Assembly: GCF_028416635.1 (NCBI RefSeq)
Contig: NZ_CP114013.1
Coordinates: 4,216,001 to 4,280,000, forward strand
DNA length: 64,000 bases
Direction of reading: 5' to 3'
Origin: Baekduia alba
Lineage (GTDB): Bacteria; Actinomycetota; Thermoleophilia; Solirubrobacterales; Solirubrobacteraceae
The position numbers and the translations under genes were made by a program. This document shows positions 33,718 to 40,904 of this stretch, piece by piece (the first letter of the stretch is position 1; the number at the start of each line of letters is the position of its first letter). The notes below the pieces were generated by a model, which was not told the DNA's origin, made no database searches, and was given only the letters and a program-made list of their open reading frames with translations.

Positions 33718-34163
33718 TGTCGCCGTACGACGCGCGCGTCGATCAGCTGACCGCCGAGATCGCCGACCTCGAGCGCCACTTGGCCTACGTCGATCAGCGG
33801 GCGGTCGCGCTGCGGCTCGACCGCGACCACACCGCCGCCCGCCTGCAGGACGCGAAGACGGCCCGCGACCGCGCCTGCAAGGTCCGGGACGCAGCTGGCC
33901 GAGTCAGGGAGGGCGTATCGGCCGACGAGCCGCCCCCACGGCGGAGACCGACGCCGATCGCGATCAACGCTAGCGACGCGGCGGCCATGCTGGGTGTCGG
34001 CCCAGACTTCTTCCGCGAGCACATCGTGGCCGAGGTCCCGTGTATCCGCCGCGGGCGACTCCGGCTGTTCCGCGTCGCGGACCTGGAGCAGTGGGCGGCG
34101 AGCGCCGCGGAGGCGCCGGCCGGGCGCGGACGCGACTTCGGCGTCGGCGAGTTCTCCTCCTAG
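33714..34163 (+). CDS. Coiled-coil protein with excisionase-like HTH
   Basis: This 149-residue protein starts at ATG 33714, overlapping the recombinase 2 stop. The N-terminal 65 residues are a coiled coil (RVDQLTAEIADLERHLAYVD). After a Pro/Arg linker comes a MerR/excisionase-type helix-turn-helix: INASDAAAMLGVGPDFFREH, then IRRGRLRLFRVADLEQW. It could be the directionality factor for recombinase 2 or a regulator of the shared operators. Confidence 0.65.
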   Translation: MMSPYDARVDQLTAEIADLERHLAYVDQRAVALRLDRDHTAARLQDAKTARDRACKVRDAAGRVREGVSADEPPPRRRPTPIAINASDAAAMLGVGPDFFREHIVAEVPCIRRGRLRLFRVADLEQWAASAAEAPAGRGRDFGVGEFSS

Positions 34164-34169
34164 CGGCGC

Positions 34170-34197
34170 GAGGCCCGTCCGCCGCGCGGCGGGCCTC
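34170..34197 (+). terminator. Hairpin after the recombinase 2 operon
   Basis: GAGGCCCG (34170-34177) pairs with CGGGCCTC (34190-34197), starting seven bases after the stop codon. There is no T-tract, as is common in high-GC actinobacterial terminators. Confidence 0.55.
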
Positions 34198-34450
34198 CCG
34201 TGTCACCGCGCGTTGTCATCGGCGAGCGCGTCGGTCCCGGCCATGTCCGCGTGGCGCGGCGCGCACCGCCAACTGCCACGCGGCTCAGACACCGAGAGCA
34301 TCGTGCAACCCAACGGTTCAGGAGCGACTTGCGCTGAGTTCCGACCGCGCGTTCTCGTAGCCTCAGCGATGTCGCCTTCTGCTTGCGACATCTTCAAGAG
34401 GGCCGCCCCGCAATGGGCGGCCCTCGTCCGTTCCAAGCCTCCATCGCTAA
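34198..34450. other. Non-coding stretch with a strong dyad
   Basis: I see no gene. At 34398-34425 there is a perfect 11-bp stem (GAGGGCCGCCC / GGGCGGCCCTC, 6-base loop CGCAAT), a probable terminator insulating module D, which starts 26 bases later, from upstream transcription. Confidence 0.5.
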
Positions 34451-34534
34451 GTTACCTTTGGTCACATAGGCCATCAACTTGGTTCCGTCCGCTCGGCTGT
34501 GCAACCTACGTGCTGCGTCGTTCCTAAACGACGC
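34451..34534 (+). promoter_or_regulatory. Operator-like module D (initiator operon)
   Basis: GTTACC at 34451 and AGGCCATCAACTT at 34468-34480 keep the exact 17-base offset of modules A and B. A leader hairpin GCGTCGTT/AACGACGC (34515-34534) follows, as at A and B but without the A-tract. The second dyad is not clear and the -10 is uncertain (TGCAACCT around 34500). Confidence 0.5.
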
Positions 34535-34565
34535 CGGACCCGAAGATGCCGAGCAGGAGCAACAC

Positions 34566-34943
34566 ATGCAGGAGTCTGGTCGCCGCCTAGCGCGTCGAGC
34601 CTCGCAGCGTCAGCGCGGCGAAGCGTTCGCGGCTTTGTGCGCCGGCGCCGCGCGCCGCACCCTCGCCGCCCGCGGCGAAGACCCCAACCGAGGACTGCGC
34701 TTTGAGGATCTCGCGTTGGTCAGCGCACGCCAGCGGCGACGCATCACCGCCAGCTTGACGCACCGACCAGCTCGCGCTGCCGCACCGACCCGGCGCGGCA
34801 GCAGCCGACAGCCGCACGCGCGCCGCACCGCCCGTGTGACTAGCCCGCCGGGATCGGGCGACGGCCCACCAGGTGATCCAGACCCGGCGGACGGCCTACG
34901 CCTCCGACGCCGCCGGGAAGAGCCCATCGGAGGCGCCGCATGA
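34566..34943 (+). CDS. Basic small protein, first gene of the initiator operon
   Basis: This is a 125-residue protein starting ATG 34566, with AGGAG at 34553. The N-terminal about 65 residues form helices (ARRASQRQRGEAFAALCAG, RFEDLALVSARQRRRITASL), and the remainder is Arg/Pro/Gly-rich and probably disordered. No family is recognised. It overlaps the initiator-like gene start by four bases. Confidence 0.5.
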   Translation: MQESGRRLARRASQRQRGEAFAALCAGAARRTLAARGEDPNRGLRFEDLALVSARQRRRITASLTHRPARAAAPTRRGSSRQPHARRTARVTSPPGSGDGPPGDPDPADGLRLRRRREEPIGGAA

Positions 34944-35821
34944 GCGGCCTTGTGACGTTCCGCCACGACCTGGGGGACGACGTGACGCGCGTGAAGCACG
35001 CGCGGTGCGGCGCGGTCTTCACGATCGCCGAGGTCGACGACGACATTTCTCCGGCCCAAGACGGCAGCGGCAAGCTGCTCTGCGAGCGCTGCGAGAGCGA
35101 GCGCGCTGGCGCCGGCTACGGCTTCATGCCCGTTCGCCGGCGCTCGGCGCTCGAGCGCGCTGGCGGTAAGCCGTACGGACCGCTCCCGTGGTGGTTCGCG
35201 CGCGGTGAAGGCCTACACCTGTCGCCCACGGAGTTCCGGCTGGTGGTGGCGTTGTGGGGCTTCCAGGGCGAGCATGAGGAGGCCCGGCCGACGCTGGCCA
35301 CGCTGGCGGCGCTCTGCGAGCGCGGCGAACGTCACGTCGGACGCGTGCTGGACAGCCTCGTCGAGCGTGGTCTCATCCTTCGATGGCGGCGGTCGCGTCG
35401 CCAGGCCTACCGCTACGACGTCGGGCCGCTCGTCCGGGGCGAAGTCGTCGCTGGCCGTCAGCCGAGTGCGGATACCGATGTACGGACTCGCGACGCGCCG
35501 AGTGCGGACACCGACGTACGGTCTGACGAGATCGGCCACGACGCAAGCGAGGTCGAAAACGTCGCGCCGGGCACGCGAGTCCGGACATCTACGTCCAGTC
35601 AGACCGGACATCAGCGTCCACACTCAGTACGGACGTCCACGTCCGGTGAAGAAGAACTAGCGGAAGAAGAACTACAAGAAGAAGATCCGACTTCGTCGGG
35701 TCGCGCGGGGCGCGACTTCGATGATGAGGACGCAGCCGCGTTCCAGAGCCTTCCGGCGAAGTGGCGGGCTATAGGTGAGCGCTGGGCTGCAGACGGCGAC
35801 GGCGAGTCGGTGGTCGCATGA
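34940..35821 (+). CDS. Replication-initiator-like winged-helix protein with internal iterons
   Basis: This is a 293-residue protein, ATG 34940 overlapping the previous stop. An N-terminal segment with CGAVF and CERCESE could bind metal. Residues about 80-155 are a winged helix (LSPTEFRLVVALWGFQGEHE, RPTLATLAALCERGERHVGR, SLVERGLILRWRRSR) of the type found in phage/plasmid initiators such as lambda O and HTH_36 proteins. Residues 175-236 are encoded by five iteron-like repeats, giving repeated SADTDVR and VRTSTS motifs. An acidic EEELAEEELQEED stretch follows. An N-terminal DNA-binding domain, ori inside the gene and a C-terminal partner-recruiting tail is the lambda O plan. I infer that this protein starts replication of the excised element; no helicase gene is visible. 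Confidence 0.6.
   Translation: MSGLVTFRHDLGDDVTRVKHARCGAVFTIAEVDDDISPAQDGSGKLLCERCESERAGAGYGFMPVRRRSALERAGGKPYGPLPWWFARGEGLHLSPTEFRLVVALWGFQGEHEEARPTLATLAALCERGERHVGRVLDSLVERGLILRWRRSRRQAYRYDVGPLVRGEVVAGRQPSADTDVRTRDAPSADTDVRSDEIGHDASEVENVAPGTRVRTSTSSQTGHQRPHSVRTSTSGEEELAEEELQEEDPTSSGRAGRDFDDEDAAAFQSLPAKWRAIGERWAADGDGESVVA
35466..35647. repeat. Five iteron-like repeats, candidate origin
   Basis: Five 21-23-bp units start at 35466, 35502, 35579, 35602 and 35627. All carry the core GGA(C/T)-N6-GT(C/A)C, an interrupted dyad best seen as GGACATCTACGTCC (unit 3) and GGACACCGACGTAC (unit 2). Units 3-5 are spaced 23 and 25 bases apart; units 1-2 are 36 bases apart. They lie inside the initiator-like gene. 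Confidence 0.65.
35648..35686. other. Purine-rich direct repeat next to the iterons, candidate unwinding region
   Basis: GAAGAAGAACTA occurs at 35648-35659 and 35663-35674, followed by AAGAAGAAGATC. The strand is almost all purine and is the lowest-GC stretch of the neighbourhood. Its place directly after the iterons matches the easily melted tract of lambda-type origins. Confidence 0.5.
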
Positions 35822-36234
35822 TCGGCGGCTTCGACGGAAACGCGCATGAACCCGGTCGCCTGCATCCCGATGACCTTGAGGACTTGGCCGACCTCGTCGC
35901 GGAACGTCTTGCGGCCCGCCTCGCCAGCACCGTTGCCCCGTCCCTGCTGGCGGGCGAACTGGTTGACGCGGCCGCGGTCGCGTCGCGCCTGGGCGTCGCC
36001 CCAGCGTGGGTTCGCGAGCATGCCGACGAGCTGGGCGCGATACGGATGGGAGCTGGTCCACGGCCGCGGTTGAGATTCGACATCGACGCGGCTGCGAGCG
36101 CGTATGCAACGCGGTCCAGTGCGCCGAGCCCAGGCCCTGCTGAAGAGCCGCAGCGACCGGCGCGGCGCAGGCGCGCGTCGGGGAGGCGCCCGACTGCCTC
36201 ATCACGACTCGCCGTTCCGGCGTGGGAGGAGTAG
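35818..36234 (+). CDS. Excisionase-like HTH protein
   Basis: This 138-residue protein starts at ATG 35818, overlapping the initiator stop. Residues 48-95 form a MerR/excisionase-type HTH (LVDAAAVASRLGVAPAWVRE, GAIRMGAGPRPRLRFDIDA), similar in plan to the HTH of the recombinase 2 operon. The C-terminal about 35 residues are Arg/Pro-rich. Position just before the tRNA-proximal integrase makes it the best candidate for that integrase's directionality factor. Confidence 0.6.
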   Translation: MIGGFDGNAHEPGRLHPDDLEDLADLVAERLAARLASTVAPSLLAGELVDAAAVASRLGVAPAWVREHADELGAIRMGAGPRPRLRFDIDAAASAYATRSSAPSPGPAEEPQRPARRRRASGRRPTASSRLAVPAWEE

Positions 36235-36385
36235 CGTGCGCGGCGACATGGAAGTGGCCGGGCGGCGCGCTAACGCCCCCGGCCGTGGCGCAGCGGGAAT
36301 GAGCCGCGGCGCGCGTGCATCGTTGCAGGTGACGGTCCACCTCCGGCTCAGCGCCCGCGGCACCTCCCACCCGAGAGGAGCGGTG

Positions 36386-36430
36386 ATGGCAAGGCATAGG
36401 TGTTGCTCAGCACGGCCCGAGGCGGCGTGA
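36386..36430 (+). CDS. 14-residue leader peptide coupled to the integrase
   Basis: ATG 36386 follows AGAGGAG by five bases, one of the best ribosome sites in the element. The frame reads MARHRCCSARPEAA and stops at 36428-36430, sharing its last base with the integrase ATG (TGATG). The integrase itself has no good ribosome site, so its translation probably depends on this leader. The tandem Cys and rare-looking context could make it a sensing peptide. Confidence 0.55.
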   Translation: MARHRCCSARPEAA

Positions 36431-37698
36431 TGCCGCGGCCGGCGACAGGCAGCGTGGTGACGAAGGCCACTGCAGCCGATGACGTGTCGTTCGCGCTGCG
36501 GTTCCGGGCGCTCGGGCGGCGGCAGTTCGTGCACCTCGGCTACGCGTCGGAGGGCTGGACGGAGAGCAAGGCGCGGGACGAGCTGACGTTGACGATGGCG
36601 GCGGTGCGTCGCGGGGCGTGGCAGCCGGTTGAGTCGGTGGTCATGGGGCCGCCGGCGGAGATCCCTCGAATCGAGGACTTCGCGAACGTGTGGCTTGACG
36701 CTGAGCGTGATCGTGGTCTCGGAGCGCGCACGATCGAGGACCTCGAGTGGCGGCTGGGGCACCTGCTGTCGTGGTTCGTGCACAAGGCCGGTGACCCCCG
36801 CGTGAGCGAGATCAGCGTGCAGATGGTCGACGAGTACCGCGCGGCGAAGAAGCGTCAGGGGAAGCTCTCCGCCGGGTCGATCAACCGGACGATCGACACG
36901 CTCTCTGCGGTCCTGGACTTGGCGGTCGAGTACGAGCACATCGAGAAGAACGTCGCACGCGGCAAGCGCCGCAAGCTCGCGACGAAGAAGAAGCGGCCCG
37001 TGTACCTGGACGGCGTCGATCAGATCGCGGCGGTGCTCGACGCCGCGCGTGAGCTCGACGACGCGAGGGAGTCGCGGACCGCGGATCGGTACCCGCTGGT
37101 CGCGACGCTGCTGTTCGCCGGGCCACGGGTCGAGGAGGCCGGCGAGGCGCTCGTTCGGGACCTTGACCTAGCGCGCGGGTTCCTCGAGGTCGGGCGGTCC
37201 AAGACGGCAGCCGGGATGCGGAAGATCGACCTGCTGCCGGTCCTGCGCGATGTGCTGGCGGCCTACAAAGCCGGCCACCGCGGCGGAGTAGACGACCTCC
37301 TGTTCTCGACGCGGGAGGGCACCGCACGCGACCGCCACAACATCGCTCGGCGCGTGCTGGCGCCCGTGGTGGCGCGTGCCCACAAGTTGCTCGAGGAGCG
37401 AGGCCAGCAGCCGATGCCGCAGGGTGTGACGCCCCACAAGCTGCGCCACACCTACACGTCGATCCTGTTCGCGATTGGCCGCGATGCGCCCTACGTTATG
37501 GGCCAACTCGGCCACACCGATCCCGCGTTCACGCTCCGGGTGTACGCCCACGTCATGCGCTTCTCAGCGGATGAACGTGCTCGGCTGAAGGCCCTCGTGG
37601 ACGGTGTCGAGTGGGCACCAATGGGCACTCAGGGCGTCGGGACAGCCGCGTCGCCCGTCTCCCCTGACCCCGGCGGACTCCCCGAAACTACGTCCTAG
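36430..37698 (+). CDS. Tyrosine integrase of the tRNA-Pro element
   Basis: This 422-residue integrase starts at ATG 36430. An N-terminal beta-rich arm-binding region (SFALRFRALGRRQFVHLGY) leads to a core-binding domain (ARTIEDLEWRLGHLLSWFVH) and the catalytic domain, with R in LLFAGPRVEEAGEAL, HKLRHTYTS, GHTDPAF and Tyr in LRVYAHVM. It reads toward tRNA-Pro and ends 17 bases before the att repeat, so it is the enzyme that integrated the element there. It differs from recombinases 1 and 2 and lacks their Cys-rich N-terminus. Confidence 0.92.
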   Translation: MPRPATGSVVTKATAADDVSFALRFRALGRRQFVHLGYASEGWTESKARDELTLTMAAVRRGAWQPVESVVMGPPAEIPRIEDFANVWLDAERDRGLGARTIEDLEWRLGHLLSWFVHKAGDPRVSEISVQMVDEYRAAKKRQGKLSAGSINRTIDTLSAVLDLAVEYEHIEKNVARGKRRKLATKKKRPVYLDGVDQIAAVLDAARELDDARESRTADRYPLVATLLFAGPRVEEAGEALVRDLDLARGFLEVGRSKTAAGMRKIDLLPVLRDVLAAYKAGHRGGVDDLLFSTREGTARDRHNIARRVLAPVVARAHKLLEERGQQPMPQGVTPHKLRHTYTSILFAIGRDAPYVMGQLGHTDPAFTLRVYAHVMRFSADERARLKALVDGVEWAPMGTQGVGTAASPVSPDPGGLPETTS

Positions 37699-37714
37699 CA
37701 GGGGTTTCGGGGAG

Positions 37715-37758
37715 TCGGGACGGCCGGATTCGAACCGGCGACCCCCTGCTCCCAAAGC
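37715..37758. repeat. Right attachment site (44-bp direct repeat)
   Basis: This is identical to 19274-19317 and forms the 3' 44 bases of the intact tRNA-Pro, starting at its discriminator base. The identity stops at the anticodon loop/stem, and the sequences diverge immediately outside on both sides. Confidence 0.93.
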
Positions 37759-37788
37759 AGGTGCGCTACCAGGCTGCGCCACGTCCCG
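37715..37788 (-). tRNA. tRNA-Pro (anticodon TGG)
   Basis: This is a complete 74-base cloverleaf on the minus strand: acceptor CGGGACG / CGTCCCG with discriminator A, D-arm GCGCAGCCTGGTAGCGC, anticodon loop with TGG (37754-37752) and T-arm CCGGTTCGAATCCGG. It reads CCA-type proline codons. The element integrates into its 3' half and restores it, leaving the fragment at 19274. Confidence 0.95.
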
Positions 37789-38029
37789 AGGTCGCCGAGT
37801 CTATCCAGCGCCTGAAACGGCTCGACGTAGCGCAACCCTTCCCCAACCGCGGGAACCTGGACGCGCTTTCGGGTCTGACCCCCGACGCTGAGTAGAACAG
37901 ACGTCCAAAATCGGCCCGGAAGGCCGAATGCAGGCCGTGCAGCGGCCGAAGAACGGAGGGAGGCCGCGGCGCTTGTTCCCGCTCTCGCCCGCCTCCCTCC
38001 CTCCTTCGACCCTTCGCCTGAGCCGTCTA

Positions 38030-38596
38030 ATGCGCCGACTCCGCTTCCTGCTGCCCGCGATCGCCACCGCCTGCGTCCTGGCGATCGCGCCCGCCGCCGC
38101 CAACGCCTCCGCCTCCGCGACGACCGCCGGGGCCCGCGCCTGCCCGGGCGCGAACCTCGCGCCGTCGCTCGCCCACGCCGCCCAGGCGCGCCGCGCGACG
38201 CTCTGCCTGCTCAACCGCCAGCGCGTCCGCCACGGCCTGCGCCACCTGCGCCTGCACCGCTCCCTGAGCAACGCCGCGACGCGGTACGCGCGGCTGATGG
38301 TGACCAAGCACTTCTTCAACCACGTCTCGCCCGCCGGCTCGACGTTGGCCCAGCGCGTCAAGCGCACCAACTACCTCCGCCACACTCGCGGCTGGGCGCT
38401 GGGCGAGAACCTCGCCTGGGGCTCGGGCACGCTCGCGACGCCCACCCGGATCGTCAACGCCTGGATGCACTCGCCCGGCCACCGCCGCAACATCCTCGAC
38501 GGCTCGTTCCGCGAGATCGGGATCGGCATCGCCCTCGGTGCCCCGTCCGGCGGCTCCGGCGCGACGTACGTGAACGAGTTCGGGGCGCGCGCGTAG
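38030..38596 (+). CDS. Secreted CAP (SCP/PR1)-domain protein
   Basis: This 188-residue protein starts ATG 38030 with a signal peptide (RLRFLLPAIATACVLAIAPA). The CAP domain shows LCLLNRQRVRHGL, a helix ending in ARLMVTKHFFNHVSPAGSTL, GENLAWGSG, and WMHSPGHRRNILDGSFREIG. It includes the His and Glu positions of the CAP cavity. Bacterial CAP proteins are extracellular; some bind lipids or act on the wall, but none of these activities can be read from the sequence. It is the first chromosomal gene right of the element. Confidence 0.88.
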   Translation: MRRLRFLLPAIATACVLAIAPAAANASASATTAGARACPGANLAPSLAHAAQARRATLCLLNRQRVRHGLRHLRLHRSLSNAATRYARLMVTKHFFNHVSPAGSTLAQRVKRTNYLRHTRGWALGENLAWGSGTLATPTRIVNAWMHSPGHRRNILDGSFREIGIGIALGAPSGGSGATYVNEFGARA

Positions 38597-38612
38597 GTAG
38601 CTTGTCGGCCCT

Positions 38613-39890
38613 ATGGCCGACGTCCAAGCCTTCCGCGCCCTCCACTACGACCTCGGCGTCGTCGGCTCGCTGCAGTCGGTGATCGCCCCGCCGTACGACG
38701 TCATCGACCCACAGCAGCGGGCGGCGCTCGCCGCGCGCTCCGCGCACAACGTCGTCAACATCGACCTGCCGGAGGCGCCGCTCGGCGGCGACGCCTACGA
38801 GGAGGCCGCGCGCCTGCTCGACCTCTGGAAGCGCCAGGGCGCCGTCGTCCGCGACGACCAGCCCGCGCTGTGGGCGCTCCAGCAGGACTACGTCGGCCCC
38901 GACGGGCGCCCGCTGACGCGTCGCGGGATCTTCGCGCGCGTGCGCGTGGAGGAGTACGGGCCCGGCAAGATCCGCCCGCACGAGCGCACGCATCCCGGGC
39001 CCAAGGAGGATCGCCTCCGCCTGACGCGCGCCACGCAGGCGAACCTCTCGCCGATCTTCAGCCTCTACGACGACCCGCAGAGCGCCGCCTGGAGCGCGGT
39101 CGCGGCGGAGATCGACCCCGACAACCCGTGGGGCCAGGCGACCGACGCCGACGGCACGCTCAACAAGCTCTGGCGCATCTCCGACGGCGCCGCGATCGCG
39201 CGCGTGAAGATGACGCTCGGCGACACCGAGCTGCTGATCGCCGACGGCCACCACCGCTACGAGACCGCGCGCGTCTACGCCGAGGAGATCGGCGGCGAGG
39301 GCGACCACCGCTACGTCCTGATGTGCCTCGTCGCGCTGCAGGACCCGGGGCTGACGATCTTCCCGACGCACCGGCTCCTGAACAAGGTCAAGGAGCCCGA
39401 GGTCCAGCAGAAGCTCGGCCAGTACCTGCGCGAGGCCTTCGCGGTCACGCCGATCGAGAAGGCGCAGCTGCGCCCGCCGGATGACACGCACCCGCCCACC
39501 CCGTTGACCATGGGCTACATCGACGCCTTCCACCAGCAGCCCTACCGCCTGGTGCTCAAGGACCAGGCGCTGGCCGACGCGGCGCTGGCCGATTACCCCG
39601 AGCCCTACCGCCACCTCGACACCGCCGTCCTCGAGGCACTGGTCTTCAAGGGCGTCCTCGGGATGACCGAGGACGACATCGCCCACCTCGACGGCCTCGG
39701 CTACTCGCGCACCGATGACGAGGCGCTCGAGCTCGTCGAGTCCAAGGCGTTCGACTGCGCGTTCTTCCTGCGCGGCAGCCCCGTCCGCCAGGTCCAGGAG
39801 ATCGCCGCCGCCGGCGTCAACATGCCGCCGAAGTCGACGTTCTTCTACCCGAAGGTGCCAACTGGACTGATGCTCAACCCGCTGTCGTAA
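38613..39890 (+). CDS. DUF1015-family protein
   Basis: This 425-residue protein has DUF1015 hallmarks: IAPPYDVIDPQQRAALAARS with NVVNIDLPE early, RGIFARVRVEEYGPGKIRPH with ERTHPGPKEDRLRL, and LLIADGHHRYETA in the middle. The family (about 400-430 residues) is widespread and uncharacterised, sometimes found near serine metabolism genes and suggested to be a kinase-like enzyme. It starts ATG 38613, 16 bases after the CAP gene, and is complete. Confidence 0.9.
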   Translation: MADVQAFRALHYDLGVVGSLQSVIAPPYDVIDPQQRAALAARSAHNVVNIDLPEAPLGGDAYEEAARLLDLWKRQGAVVRDDQPALWALQQDYVGPDGRPLTRRGIFARVRVEEYGPGKIRPHERTHPGPKEDRLRLTRATQANLSPIFSLYDDPQSAAWSAVAAEIDPDNPWGQATDADGTLNKLWRISDGAAIARVKMTLGDTELLIADGHHRYETARVYAEEIGGEGDHRYVLMCLVALQDPGLTIFPTHRLLNKVKEPEVQQKLGQYLREAFAVTPIEKAQLRPPDDTHPPTPLTMGYIDAFHQQPYRLVLKDQALADAALADYPEPYRHLDTAVLEALVFKGVLGMTEDDIAHLDGLGYSRTDDEALELVESKAFDCAFFLRGSPVRQVQEIAAAGVNMPPKSTFFYPKVPTGLMLNPLS

Positions 39891-39912
39891 GACGGTTTGC
39901 CATCATCGAGGC

Positions 39913-40317
39913 ATGAAGGCCACCGCCATCCGATCCGGCAGCCTGCGCCAGGCCATCCGGATCCGCGACTTCAACCTCACGATCGACGAGCCCGCGGACA
40001 AGGGCGGCGAGGACTCCGGCCCCAGCCCGCAGGAGATGCTCGCGGCGTCGCTGGCCGCGTGCACGGCGATCACGATGGAGATGTACGCCAAGCGCAAGCA
40101 CTGGGACGTCGGCGACGTCGAGGTGGCCTGCGACTACACGCCCGCCGAGCGCGGCTGTCCGACGCGCTTCAACCTCGTGATGCGCTTCCCGGACTCGCTG
40201 TCCGACGAGCAGGTCGAGCGCCTGCGCGTGATCGCGGCCAAGTGCCCCGTCCACCGCACGCTCGAGGGCGAGGTCATGTTCGACGAGCGTGTCGAGCGCG
40301 TCTCCCTCGCGCGCTGA
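39913..40317 (+). CDS. OsmC-family peroxidase-like protein
   Basis: This 134-residue protein belongs to the OsmC/Ohr fold. C50 (SLAACTAITMEMYAKRK) and C111 (AAKCPVHRTL) are the two redox cysteines. Sequence style (GPSPQEMLAASLAACTA, KRKHWDVGDVEVACDYT) is closer to the YhfA/OsmC branch than to Ohr. Such proteins reduce organic peroxides with thiols. The 3' end overlaps the Nudix gene by 29 bases. Confidence 0.88.
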   Translation: MKATAIRSGSLRQAIRIRDFNLTIDEPADKGGEDSGPSPQEMLAASLAACTAITMEMYAKRKHWDVGDVEVACDYTPAERGCPTRFNLVMRFPDSLSDEQVERLRVIAAKCPVHRTLEGEVMFDERVERVSLAR

Positions 40318-40891
40318 TCTGCGCGCATTGCTCGACGGCGTCCTCCTCGACCCGAGCGAGGCGGCCGCCCTCGACGTCCACGGCCGCACCGACGCGGCCG
40401 TGCTCGTCCCGTTGTTCCTGGACGACGCCGGCGCGCCGTCGGTCGTCCTGACCCGCCGCCGCGACGACCTGCGCCGCCACCCCGGCGAGATCTCGTTCCC
40501 CGGCGGCCGCCAGGACCCCGAGGACGCCGACCTGTGCGCGACCGCGCTGCGCGAGGCCGACGAGGAGATCGGCCTGGACCCCAATGGGGTCGAGCTGATC
40601 GGCGCGCTGCAGCCGACGCCGACCATCGCCACCAACTACGCCGTCTACCCCTTCGTCGGCCTGATCGAGCCGGGCAGCGACTGGCGGCCGCAGGAGGCCG
40701 AGGTCGCCGCGGTCCTCGAGGTGCGCCTCGCCGACCTGCGCGCCGGCTACGGGCGCCGCCGGCTCATGCGCCGCGGCGTGCCGTTCCGGACCGACACCTA
40801 CGTCGTCGGCGACGACCTCGTCTGGGGCGCGACGGCGCGGATGCTGGCCGACCTGTTCGAGCGGCTCGACCGGGCCGCCGGCACGTTGTAG
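40289..40891 (+). CDS. Nudix hydrolase, CoA pyrophosphatase-like (NudL type)
   Basis: This 200-residue protein has the Nudix box GGRQDPEDADLCATALREAD followed by EEIGL, with the preceding VVLTRRRDDLRRHPGEISFP, which is the CoA-hydrolase (UPF0035) signature of NudL proteins. The expected reaction is cleavage of CoA or acyl-CoA to phosphopantetheine derivatives and 3',5'-ADP. GTG 40289 is used and overlaps the osmC-like gene by 29 bases; no better start lies downstream before the fold begins. Confidence 0.85.
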   Translation: MSSASPSRADLRALLDGVLLDPSEAAALDVHGRTDAAVLVPLFLDDAGAPSVVLTRRRDDLRRHPGEISFPGGRQDPEDADLCATALREADEEIGLDPNGVELIGALQPTPTIATNYAVYPFVGLIEPGSDWRPQEAEVAAVLEVRLADLRAGYGRRRLMRRGVPFRTDTYVVGDDLVWGATARMLADLFERLDRAAGTL

Positions 40892-40904
40892 TAGAACCCG
40901 GGCC

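Larger units (their letters stand above)
19318..37758. mobile_element. 18.4-kb phage-derived integrated element in tRNA-Pro
   Basis: The element lies between two perfect 44-bp repeats. The right repeat is the 3' end of an intact tRNA-Pro, and a tyrosine integrase reads toward it from 17 bases away. Inside, left to right, are a membrane protein, about a dozen small coupled genes including a tail-collar protein, a tape-measure-like protein, two small leftward genes, two more tyrosine recombinases, two HTH proteins and an iteron-bearing replication-initiator-like gene. I find no capsid, portal, large terminase, protease, holin or endolysin. It is therefore a satellite, a tail-only remnant, or an element with unrecognisable head genes. 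Most coupled junctions are intact, so it is not obviously decayed. Confidence 0.85.

Noticed and set aside
35460-35650. CRISPR-like repeat array
   Set aside because: The repeats are imperfect, unevenly spaced, lie inside a coding sequence and have no unique spacers of uniform length; no cas genes are present. Iterons explain them better.
36400-36430. Upstream in-frame TTG start for the tRNA-Pro integrase
   Set aside because: It would add ten residues with no ribosome site and would overlap the well-supported leader peptide; ATG 36430 in the TGATG coupling is preferred.
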